DNA from: Solobacterium sp. | Lineage (GTDB): Bacteria; Bacillota_I; Bacilli_A; Erysipelotrichales; Erysipelotrichaceae | NCBI GenBank assembly: GCA_017514645.1 | Contig: JAFWJP010000142.1 | Location: 1-11,014, forward strand | DNA length: 11,014 nucleotides | Direction: 5' to 3' | Part shown: piece after piece, positions 1 through 6,672 of the stretch | Numbering within the stretch: the stretch's first letter is position 1 | Layout: each line of letters opens with the position of its first letter | Notes under the pieces: model-generated | What the model saw: the letters and a program-made list of their open reading frames with translations, nothing else | Database searches by the model: none | Told to the model about the DNA's origin: nothing | Translations under genes and position numbers: made by a program

Positions 1-2
1 AA

Positions 3-971
3 CGCGGTGTATTCCTCGATCACCTTGAGGTGGAGAAGAACCTGAAGCTGATCTCCGGCAACCTGAAGCAGGATCTGCGTGCGCTCAAGGAAGGGGATCC
101 GCGTGATGTTACGGCGAACCTGGAAGACTACAAGACCCGTCTGAACCAGATCGATGAAGCGATCAAGAACGAGAGCGCAAGCTTTGATGAACTGGCCGCG
201 GCTGCGAAGGAAACGGATCGTCTGTACCGGAACAGCCTGACAACGCTGGATGAGATCGAAGGACAGTACACAAAGGCAAATGAGCGGTTCGGTCTTTCCG
301 AAATGCGCGGCCGTATTGATGAATGCCGCACGATGATGACGGATATTACGCCGGAGAAGGAGAGAGCTGACGGACTGCTGACCGGAGCCGCAGCGCCCTG
401 CAGTGAGAGCCTGATCGTGGTCAGAAAGCTGAATGACCGGCTCAGTGAAATCAACGAAGCAGTCAAGAGTATCAAGTCGGAACTGGATACGTTCAGCGGT
501 GATGAAGACCATGCGAAGAAACAGCTGATCAAACTGAAGGCCATCATGAACCAGATGCAGGTCAGCATCCGCAAATACAAGCTGCCGGCCATCAGTACGG
601 AATATGAAGATGATATGAACAAGGCGAATGAGTATATCCGCCGCATTCAGGATCTGATCGATGAAACACCGCTGAATGTCCAGCTGCTCAATGCGACGCT
701 GACGGAAGCGATCGATTATATCTACAAGCTCTTCAACAATGTGAACAATGTCGTTGGCGCTGTGATCATGGTTGAGAATACGATCGTATTCGGCAACCGT
801 TACCGTTCCACTTATTCTGACATTGATTCCGAGCTGACACGCAGTGAGCTGTGTTTCCGCAACGGAGAGTATACGCAGGCTCTGAATATTGCCATTGAGA
901 CGATCGAGAAGATCCATCCCGGCAATTACGAGAAAATGGTGAAGGAGAACGCCAAGGGTGCTGAAGAATAG
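3..971 (+). CDS. ezrA: Septation ring formation regulator EzrA, C-terminal part (5' truncated by window edge)
   Basis: The visible 322 residues are the C-terminal part of EzrA. In Bacilli this is a membrane-anchored, spectrin-like cytoplasmic protein that binds FtsZ and restrains Z-ring formation away from midcell. The frame is open from base 3 with no start, so the N-terminal membrane anchor lies outside the window. What is seen is a long, charged, helical sequence with heptad-like spacing, then the family's C-terminal patch GNRYRS (bases 792-809), followed by the FRNGEY..AL..A...IEKIHPG motif. In B. subtilis the corresponding patch, known as QNR, is needed for septal localisation; here Gly replaces Gln. 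The gene ends in TAG 969-971, and a TGA follows in frame at 981-983. The desulfurase gene starts inside its 3' end, implying translational coupling. Identification is confident from the C-terminal motifs and the gene order. Confidence 0.9.
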   Translation, partial: RGVFLDHLEVEKNLKLISGNLKQDLRALKEGDPRDVTANLEDYKTRLNQIDEAIKNESASFDELAAAAKETDRLYRNSLTTLDEIEGQYTKANERFGLSEMRGRIDECRTMMTDITPEKERADGLLTGAAAPCSESLIVVRKLNDRLSEINEAVKSIKSELDTFSGDEDHAKKQLIKLKAIMNQMQVSIRKYKLPAISTEYEDDMNKANEYIRRIQDLIDETPLNVQLLNATLTEAIDYIYKLFNNVNNVVGAVIMVENTIVFGNRYRSTYSDIDSELTRSELCFRNGEYTQALNIAIETIEKIHPGNYEKMVKENAKGAEE

Positions 972-2097
972 AGTCTACTTTGACAGTTCCAGCACGACGG
1001 ATATTCATCCGGAGGTCCTGAAGACATACATCGATCTTCTGGGAACGCAGTATGTCAACAGTGAATCTCTGTATGATGAAGGCGCGAAAATCAACAGAAA
1101 TATGGAAAAAGCCCGGTCAGCAATTGCCGGACTTTTAGGCGTTAGAGCAGATGAGATCATCTTCACGGGCGGATCCAGTGAATCGAACTCGACGGCGCTG
1201 AAGGGGGTCTGCTTTGCCCAGCCGAAGAAGAAGCACATCATCGTAAGCTCCGTGGAACATTCCAGTATCATGAACTGCTGCGATCAGCTGGAACGGCTGT
1301 TCGGCTATCATGTGACATATCTTCCGGTCGGACCGGACGGAAAGGTACGGACGGAAGATGTACGCCGGAATCTCCGGGAGGATACTGCGCTGGTGTCGGT
1401 CATGCATGTAAACAATGAAACGGGTGCGGTCAATCCGATCGATGAGATCAAGGAGATCGTCAAGAAGGAGAGCCATGCCTATTTCCATTCCGACCTGACG
1501 CAGTCCATGGGAAAGATCCCGGTGGATCTGAAACACATCGACCTGGCAACGATATCAGCGCACAAGCTGGAAGGACTGAAAGGCAGCGGTCTGCTCGTCC
1601 GGAAGATCCATGTGCCGATGGAGGCTCTGATCTGCGGCGGGGATCAGGAAGGCGGCCTGCGCGGCGGTACAAGCAACGCTGCAGCGGATATGGTCTTTGC
1701 CAGGACGCTGCGCCTGGCACTGGAAAAGGAACAGGAACACCGGGCATATATCCGCAAGCTTCATGATCATATGCTGGCAGGTCTGAAAGAGATCGAAGGT
1801 GTAGAGATCAACAGTCCGGAAGACGGGATCCCGCAGATCCTGAACTTCTCCTATGAAGGGATTCCCAGTGAAGTCATGCAGAATGCATTGAACCGGGAAG
1901 GATTCATGGTATCGGCGAGGAGTACCTGCCACAGCAGATCGGCCAAGACCAGTTATGTACTGAAAGCGATGGGAATGAGTGACCGGAGGGCTTCTAGCTG
2001 TATCCGGCTCAGCTTCTCCTATCGGAATACGATGGAAGAGACAGACCGCTTTCTGGTCAGTCTGAAGGAGATCATCAGAAATTATGGCGAATTATGA
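958..2097 (+). CDS. nifS: Cysteine desulfurase, NifS/IscS family (NifZ-like partner of ThiI)
   Basis: This is a PLP-dependent aminotransferase-fold enzyme that takes sulfur from cysteine as a protein persulfide and passes it to acceptors. It has 379 aa, the normal family length. Visible landmarks are FTGGSSESN (PLP phosphate region), VEHSS, HVNNETG, SDLTQ and SAHK with the Schiff-base lysine at K203; RGGT follows, and the persulfide cysteine is C324 in RSTCHS. The usual N-terminal DxAATT is DSSSTT here, a mild variant. The start is GTG 958, with AAGGAG at 942-947 ten bases upstream; it overlaps ezrA by 14 nt and puts the YFDSSSTT strand close to the N-terminus, as in relatives. Its 3' end overlaps thiI. 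In Bacilli a dedicated desulfurase next to thiI (NifZ in B. subtilis) supplies sulfur for 4-thiouridine, so that role is inferred here rather than general Fe-S assembly. Confidence 0.92.
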   Translation: MLKNRVYFDSSSTTDIHPEVLKTYIDLLGTQYVNSESLYDEGAKINRNMEKARSAIAGLLGVRADEIIFTGGSSESNSTALKGVCFAQPKKKHIIVSSVEHSSIMNCCDQLERLFGYHVTYLPVGPDGKVRTEDVRRNLREDTALVSVMHVNNETGAVNPIDEIKEIVKKESHAYFHSDLTQSMGKIPVDLKHIDLATISAHKLEGLKGSGLLVRKIHVPMEALICGGDQEGGLRGGTSNAAADMVFARTLRLALEKEQEHRAYIRKLHDHMLAGLKEIEGVEINSPEDGIPQILNFSYEGIPSEVMQNALNREGFMVSARSTCHSRSAKTSYVLKAMGMSDRRASSCIRLSFSYRNTMEETDRFLVSLKEIIRNYGEL

Positions 2098-3274
2098 TAC
2101 AGTGCTGATCCGGTACGGTGAACTGAGTACCAAGGGAAAGAACCGGAAGGATTTCATAAAGAAACTGGACCAGAATATCCGCTGGATGCTCAGGGATATT
2201 GCCGGACTGGAATACCAGCGTACGTATGACCGAATCTATATCAGACTGAACGGTGCAGATCCGTCTGTAATCAGGGAACGTCTGCAGAAGGTATTCGGCA
2301 TCAGTTCGTTCTCGTTTACGGAGAAGGTGAAGTCCGATATCGATGAGATCAAAAAGACAGCGCTGCGGATCGCGCAGGAAGCTGCCGGAAAGACGTTCAA
2401 GGTTATTACAAGACGTCATGACAAGAGTTTTCCGATGAGCAGTGATGAGATCAACCGGGCGGTTGCCGGTGAGATCCTCCGGAATACAGATCATAAAGTC
2501 AACGTGCATCACCCGGATTTCGAGATCAGGATCGAAGTGCGGGAATACGATACCTATATGACATCGGAAAAGATTCCCGGAGCAGGCGGATATCCTGCGG
2601 GAATCAACGGCAAGGTTCTGCTGTTGCTCTCAGGCGGTATTGACTCGCCTGTGGCTGCGTATGAACTGATGAAGCGTGGTCTGAAGGTGGAAGCGATCCA
2701 CTTCGCATCGCCGCCGTATACGTCTGAAAACGCCCGTCAGAAGGTTGTAGACCTGGCATCCATGGTGAGTGTCTACCAGGGCAGCATGCGTGTTCATTTC
2801 ATCAATTTCACGGAGCTGCAGCTGGCGATCTACCGGACTGCCGGTGATCCATATGCCGTTACACTGATGCGCAGGATGATGTTCCGTCTGGCAGAGGAAA
2901 CAGCGAAGAAGAACCGCTGTCTTGCCATTGCCACAGGGGAAAGCATCGGACAGGTCGCGTCCCAGACGCTGGAATCCATGGTATGCATCAATGATGTCGT
3001 ACACATGCCGGTTCTGCGTCCGCTTGTGTGTATGGATAAGCTGGAGATCATTGACATTGCCCGCAGGATCGGCACCTATGAAACCTCGATCCTGCCGTTC
3101 CAGGACTGCTGTACAATCTTCGATCCGAAGAATCCAGTAACGAAACCCTCTGTTGAAAAAGCTGAGGGGTTCGAAAAGCAGTTCGACTGGCAGTCACTGA
3201 TCAATGACTGCCTGGATCAGGTTGAAACCATGACCGTATACCCGGATCAGGATGATGAAGAAGATTTTCTGTAG
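2084..3274 (+). CDS. thiI: tRNA 4-thiouridine synthetase ThiI, short form without rhodanese domain
   Basis: ThiI adenylates U8 of tRNA and replaces its oxygen with sulfur to give s4U; in some organisms it also serves thiamin thiazole synthesis. The protein has 396 aa. An N-terminal ferredoxin-like/THUMP region (about 1-165, beginning YDTVLIRYGELSTKGKNR) is followed by a PP-loop ATP pyrophosphatase domain with SGGIDSP at 183-189. Conserved ATGES..GQVASQT follows, and the FQDCC motif has Cys342 and Cys343 near the position of the catalytic Cys of E. coli ThiI. It ends about 90 residues before the E. coli protein would, so the C-terminal rhodanese domain is missing. This is normal for Bacilli, where the adjacent desulfurase is thought to deliver sulfur directly. 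ATG 2084 overlaps the desulfurase stop; GAAGGAG lies at 2064-2070. The stop is TAG, and the next gene is in the same frame. Confidence 0.95.
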   Translation: MANYDTVLIRYGELSTKGKNRKDFIKKLDQNIRWMLRDIAGLEYQRTYDRIYIRLNGADPSVIRERLQKVFGISSFSFTEKVKSDIDEIKKTALRIAQEAAGKTFKVITRRHDKSFPMSSDEINRAVAGEILRNTDHKVNVHHPDFEIRIEVREYDTYMTSEKIPGAGGYPAGINGKVLLLLSGGIDSPVAAYELMKRGLKVEAIHFASPPYTSENARQKVVDLASMVSVYQGSMRVHFINFTELQLAIYRTAGDPYAVTLMRRMMFRLAEETAKKNRCLAIATGESIGQVASQTLESMVCINDVVHMPVLRPLVCMDKLEIIDIARRIGTYETSILPFQDCCTIFDPKNPVTKPSVEKAEGFEKQFDWQSLINDCLDQVETMTVYPDQDDEEDFL

Positions 3275-3277
3275 GAG
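3273..3277 (+). promoter_or_regulatory. Ribosome binding site overlapping the thiI stop codon
   Basis: AGGAG begins inside the TAG stop of thiI (3272-3274) and lies six bases before ATG 3284. It picks ATG 3284 over the upstream in-frame TTG 3278, which would sit directly against the site. The overlap suggests termination-coupled initiation. Confidence 0.75.
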
Positions 3278-3283
3278 TTGAAT

Positions 3284-3523
3284 ATGTTCGGTAAAAGAGA
3301 CAAAAAGGTAGCTGAAAAGTTTGATGAGATCTTTCAGCAGGGAATGAATCAGACAGAGAGCGAGTTTCTTGACAGTCTGAATATCATTGTACGCATGGTG
3401 GAGGTCAATGACATCTACAGTACCAATTCTAAACTTAAAATCTACGAACGGCTGACACAGCTGGCAAACTGCTCGCCGTCAGACAGACACAAGTATGCAA
3501 AGAAACTGAGAAGGATCCTGTGA
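3284..3523 (+). CDS. Small charged protein of unknown function, last gene of the ezrA-thiI operon
   Basis: A 79-residue soluble-looking protein with no signal peptide or membrane segment, which I do not assign to a family. It starts MFGKRDKKVAEKFDEIF and is predicted helical throughout, with a Lys/Arg-rich C-terminus (KYAKKLRRIL) that could contact nucleic acid or acidic partners; that is only inference. It has one cysteine. The AGGAG site at 3273-3277 supports ATG 3284. It lies in the same frame as thiI with only TAG-GAG-TTG-AAT between them, so readthrough of the thiI stop would give a C-terminally extended ThiI. Its stop codon is in the loop of the operon terminator, so it is the last cistron. 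A role beside ThiI or cell division is possible from position alone. Confidence 0.8.
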   Translation: MFGKRDKKVAEKFDEIFQQGMNQTESEFLDSLNIIVRMVEVNDIYSTNSKLKIYERLTQLANCSPSDRHKYAKKLRRIL

Positions 3524-3540
3524 TGCAGGATCTTTTTCTT
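3512..3540 (+). terminator. Rho-independent terminator of the ezrA-nifS-thiI operon
   Basis: AGGATCCTG (3512-3520) pairs with CAGGATCTT (3526-3534): a perfect 7-bp core extended by a G-U and an A-U pair, with a 5-nt loop TGATG holding the TGA stop of the small gene. A T-rich tract (TTTTTCTT) follows. The 5' arm encodes the last residues of the small protein, so ribosomes finishing that gene could affect folding. Confidence 0.85.
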
Positions 3541-3569
3541 CCTGCCGGAAGGCATGAAAATGTGATACG

Positions 3570-4085
3570 ATGCCCATGATGGAAAAGAAACAGATCACAA
3601 AAGCGGAATACATCAAACAGTTTGAGAGAGATGAAGAGGGCAGCTACAAGTATACCGGTCCTGCGGTCACGATGGAGGAAGGCTGGAAGAGAAGGTCACA
3701 GAAGGCATTTCTGATCCTGGTGCTGTGTCTTGGACTGCAGATTATTTCCGGTTGTCTTCCGGCAGAAGTCATGAAGAACACATTCTATGTGATCCTGCCG
3801 TTCGGTGCCGGAATCGGTGCTGTTCTGACCGGAATCTATCATCTGTACGAAGTATATGAACAGGCACCGGCTGTACCGGAGTATATCTGGCAGAAGCACG
3901 GACAGGCAATCGGGGTGTGCCTGAGTGTTCACCGGATCCTGTGCTATGTCTGCGCAGCAGGAATCCTTTTCTATCTGCTGACGCATTCTGTCCGTATCAT
4001 TCCTGAACTGGTGCCTGCGGTGCTGCAGACAGCAGCGGGACTGCTGTCGCGGAAGGCCGAAACACTGACTGAGAAACGGATCTGA
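3570..4085 (+). CDS. Small integral membrane protein of unknown function
   Basis: A 171-residue protein that I do not recognise. A charged N-terminal segment of about 45 residues (KKAQIT-type rich in Lys and Glu, ending WKRRSQK) is followed by hydrophobic segments at roughly 47-63, 71-93, 114-137 and 143-159, so three or four membrane helices; a basic tail (KAETLTEKRI) closes it. RR/K residues before the first helix suggest a cytoplasmic N-terminus. ATG 3570 is the first possible start after the in-frame TGA at 3555; ATG 3576 and 3579 are alternatives, and none has a good ribosome binding site. GGAAGG at 3547-3552 is too far away. The gene follows a strong terminator by only 30 nt, with no clear promoter, so its expression is unclear. 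Its cysteines (four) show no obvious metal-binding spacing. Confidence 0.72.
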   Translation: MPMMEKKQITKAEYIKQFERDEEGSYKYTGPAVTMEEGWKRRSQKAFLILVLCLGLQIISGCLPAEVMKNTFYVILPFGAGIGAVLTGIYHLYEVYEQAPAVPEYIWQKHGQAIGVCLSVHRILCYVCAAGILFYLLTHSVRIIPELVPAVLQTAAGLLSRKAETLTEKRI

Positions 4086-4257
4086 CCGGAAAAACACGGA
4101 ATATATACGGAATAACAGTGCGGATGTGCGACAAACCACATTGTTTTGTATATCGTTTTTTCTGATTAGTGATAGAAAAGATAAAGCGTCGGTTTTGTTA
4201 TTATTAGGATAATGTACCGAATGAATGACATTACCGGCTGAATTTGGAGGAAAAGAA
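4086..4257 (+). promoter_or_regulatory. AT-rich leader, probable promoter region of the peptide importer operon
   Basis: These 172 nt are clearly more AT-rich than the flanking genes and precede a strong operon, so a promoter is expected. The best -10-like element is GATAAT at 4208-4213, but no TTGACA-like -35 lies 16-18 bp upstream, and other candidate pairs are poor. ATTAT-TAGG-ATAAT (4200-4213) is a short inverted repeat over that -10 candidate and could be an operator. No convincing terminator for the membrane protein gene is visible. Confidence 0.35.
4246..4250 (+). promoter_or_regulatory. Ribosome binding site of the peptide-binding protein gene
   Basis: GGAGG seven bases before ATG 4258. 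It decides the start: an open frame extends upstream to an ATG-less region near 4225, but only ATG 4258 has this site, and it gives a proper lipoprotein signal peptide. Confidence 0.85.
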
Positions 4258-6561
4258 ATGACTTTTGATTCACGTTCAGTCTCCAGAATCCTCGCCGGAA
4301 CCCTGGCAGCAGCGATGCTTGCCGGATGCGGTTCTACAGACAACGGCGGCAATGAGGGTGAAGGAGCAAGCGCAGACACACCGCTTGTGTATGCGACCAA
4401 TCATTTCAACGGCAAGTTCTCTCCGTTCTTCTCGGAGACTGCCTACGACACGGATGTCTATAGTATGACGCAGATCGGTCTGCTCACATCCGACCGTCAG
4501 GGTGCGATCATCTACAAGGGTATTGAGGGTGAGACCATCAACTACAACGGTACGGATTACACGTACTACGGACCGGCTGATCTGACGATCACGGAGAACG
4601 CAGACGGTACCGTCGACTATGACTTCAAGCTGAGGGATGATCTTGTCTTCTCTGACGGCGAAAAGCTGACAGCAGACGATGTGATCTTCTCCATGTATGT
4701 ACTGGCTGATCCGACCTATGACGGAAGTTCCACATTCTTCGCACTGCCGATCGTCGGTATGGAAGAGTACAGAAGCGGTATGGCCAGCCTGTCCAGCCTG
4801 CTGCTCAAAGCAGGAAAGGACAACACAGACTTTGCACTGTGGGACGAAGAGACACAGACGAAGTTCTGGACGGAACTGGAGCCCGCTGCTGATAAGTTCG
4901 TTCAGGATATCTGCGATTATCTGGTCGCTGCGGAATACAACGCAGAAGACGATGATATCTCTGTCAAGATGGCCAACTGGGGCTTCGATGTACCGGAAGG
5001 CGCATCCAACTTTGATGTCTTCATGATCATGCTCGACAACTACGGCTATGACCTTGCCGGAATGACTTCCACGGAAGTTGCCGGTGATGCGTTCAGCGAT
5101 CTGATGCCGACAATGGATAACTATGCAAAGGGTATCAAGACAGGTGAGTCTGCAGCTAATATTGCAGGTATCACAAAGGTGTCCGACACAGAAGTCAATG
5201 TCAAGCTGTCCACGGTTGACGCTACAGCGATCTACCAGCTGGGTGTCACGATTGCGCCGATGCACTACTATGGTGAGACAGACAAGTATGACTACGAGAA
5301 CAATATGTTCGGCTTCGACAAGGGTGATCTCTCCCATGTAAAGTCCATGACAACAAAGCCGATGGGTGCAGGCCCTTACAAGTTCCTGAAGTTTGAGAAC
5401 GGTGTTGTATACTTCGAAGCAAACGAGAGCTACTTCAAGGGTGCGCCGAAGACATAGTATGTCAACTTCATCGAGTCCAATGATCCGGAATTCGTTTCCG
5501 CAGTTGTCACAGGTACAGCTGACATCTCCATGCCGTCCTTCAGTGATGACAAGATCAAGGAGATCAAGGAAGCCAACGCGGACAATGGTGAACTGACCGG
5601 CAGCAAGCTGACAACAGTCACAAACGACACACTGGGCTATGGCTACATCGGTATTGGTGCAGACCAGGTCAATGTCGGCGGTGTCCGTGATTCTGAAGCA
5701 TCCAAGAACCTGCGTAAGGCATTCGCTACGATCTTCTCTGTTTACAGAAACGTTGCAATCGATTCCTACTACGGTGACCGTGCATCTGTTATCAACTACC
5801 CGATCTCCAATACATCCTGGGCTGCTCCGCAGGCTACGGATCCGGACTATGCAATTGCATTCTCCAAGAAGGTTGACGGTTCTGAGATCTATACATCCGA
5901 GATGACCGCTGATGAGCGTTATGAAGCTGCGAAGGCAGCTGCGCTGGAGTACTTCGCTGCAGCAGGCTGCACGATCGAGGACGGCAAGGTCGTCGCTGCA
6001 CCGGCCGGTGTTGCGGTCAACAAGGACGGTCAGATCGAGTATGAAGTCGGTATCGGCGGATCCGGTGCCGGTGATCATCCTTCCTTCATGATCCTGAAGC
6101 TCGCCAAGGACGCTCTGGCAGAGATGAATGTCAACCTGATCGTTACCGACTACAGCGACTGGTCTGAAATGCAGAACAAGCAGAAGTCCCGTCAGCTGCC
6201 GATGTGGTGCATGGCCTGGTCAGCAACAGTTGACCCGGATATGTATTAGATCTACTACTCCGACATTGCCAACGGCGGTGCAAATGCCGGCGGTTCCAAC
6301 GCTTCCGCATACGCAATTCAGGATGCAGAACTCGATCAGCTGATTCTGGCTGCCCGCAGATCCCTGGATCAGAGCTACCGCAAGACACTGTACAAGGCTG
6401 CGCTTGACATCGTTGTTGACTGGGCTGTTGAGGTTCCGGTCTACCAGAGACAGGACTGCACGATCTTCAGTACAGAACGCGTCAACATGGATACAGTGAC
6501 ACCGGATATCACAACGTTCTACGGCTGGATGTCTGAAATCGAGAATATTGAACTGAACTGA
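4258..6561 (+). CDS. oppA: Peptide ABC transporter substrate-binding lipoprotein (OppA/DppA family) interrupted by two in-frame TAG codons
   Basis: SBP family 5 protein that would capture peptides outside the membrane and hand them to OppBC. The signal peptide ends in a lipobox, LAGC, with lipidated Cys24, then a Gly/Ser/Glu-rich linker. Family landmarks run the full length: DGEKLTADDV near 145, GAGPYKF, the lobe-II stretch with SVYR and NTSWAAP, DPDMY before the second TAG, and the C-terminal VPVYQRQ...IFSTERVN...TFYGWM. The frame from ATG 4258 to TGA 6559 has 768 codons; codons 400 and 664 are TAG. The three segments are 399, 263 and 103 residues. There is no frameshift, no other stop, and no ribosome binding site before the internal ATG 5530, so separate subunits are unlikely. 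At 767 positions it is longer than usual OppA (about 540-600), with extra sequence around residues 165-300. Alternatives are a recent pseudogene, sequence errors, or UAG readthrough. If only the first segment is made, it lacks most of the ligand-binding lobe II. Confidence 0.85.
5455..5457 (+). other. First in-frame TAG in the peptide-binding protein gene (codon 400)
   Basis: The context is GAPKT-TAG-YVNFIESND. Homology-like sequence continues at once in the same frame. The replaced residue is probably polar (Gln, Lys or Glu; CAG, AAG and GAG are all one base from TAG), but I cannot fix which one without an alignment. The following base is T. Confidence 0.9.
6247..6249 (+). other. Second in-frame TAG in the peptide-binding protein gene (codon 664)
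   Basis: The context is TVDPDMY-TAG-IYYSD. In my recollection of this Firmicute SBP subfamily the motif reads DPDMYQIY or close to it, so TAG stands for Gln, one C-to-T change from CAG. The frame then runs 103 clean codons to TGA 6559-6561. Confidence 0.9.
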
Positions 6562-6590
6562 ACGTTCCGTACAACTCTTGAATAAGTTTG

Positions 6591-6636
6591 AAAAGAATGC
6601 GGAGGAACGGAAGTAACTCTGCATTCTTTTCTTTCC
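6591..6636 (+). terminator. Strong hairpin with T-tract between oppA and oppB (terminator or attenuator)
   Basis: AAAAGAATGCGGAG (6591-6604) pairs with CTCTGCATTCTTTT (6617-6630): a 14-bp stem with a single G-U pair and a 12-nt loop, then CTTTCC. Partial termination here would give more binding protein than membrane components, a known pattern in binding-protein operons. The A-tract on the 5' side means it could also act on the opposite strand. Confidence 0.85.
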
Positions 6637-6672
6637 TAAGTATCCAACCTTCAATGAAAGCAGGTAACTCAA

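Noticed and set aside
3554..3565. Minimal ORF ATG AAA ATG TGA before the membrane protein gene
   Set aside because: Only three codons, with no adequate ribosome binding site; no sign of a leader-peptide attenuator.
4112..4146. Hairpin ATGTG...CACAT before a T-rich stretch as a terminator of the membrane protein gene
   Set aside because: The stem is only about five AT-leaning base pairs with a long loop, not a convincing intrinsic terminator.
4156..4170. Possible CodY box (AATTTTCNGAAAATT-like) upstream of the importer operon
   Set aside because: Only 10 of 15 positions match, and CodY is not established for this lineage. CodY control of opp operons is known elsewhere, but the site is too weak to call.
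4225..4257. Upstream start of the binding-protein gene near 4225
   Set aside because: It would add residues before a normal lipoprotein signal peptide and lacks a ribosome binding site; GGAGG at 4246-4250 selects ATG 4258.
4276..6078. A 600-codon open frame on the minus strand opposite the binding-protein gene
   Set aside because: Its codons are the exact reverse complements of the sense codons. It stays open because the sense gene avoids TTA, CTA and TCA (it uses CTG and TCC). The protein has an implausible Cys/Arg/Val-rich composition and no recognisable motif, and a start or ribosome site is not evident.
5530..6249. Separate 239-codon gene starting at ATG 5530 between the two TAGs
   Set aside because: No ribosome binding site precedes the ATG, and it begins in the middle of lobe II of the binding protein, in the same frame. 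It is a segment of the interrupted gene.
4258..6561. Selenocysteine or pyrrolysine at the interrupted codons
   Set aside because: Selenocysteine uses TGA, not TAG. Pyrrolysine uses TAG but is known from methylamine methyltransferases and a few others, and neither context in this peptide-binding protein suggests a need for it; it is kept only as a possibility to test by looking for pylS.
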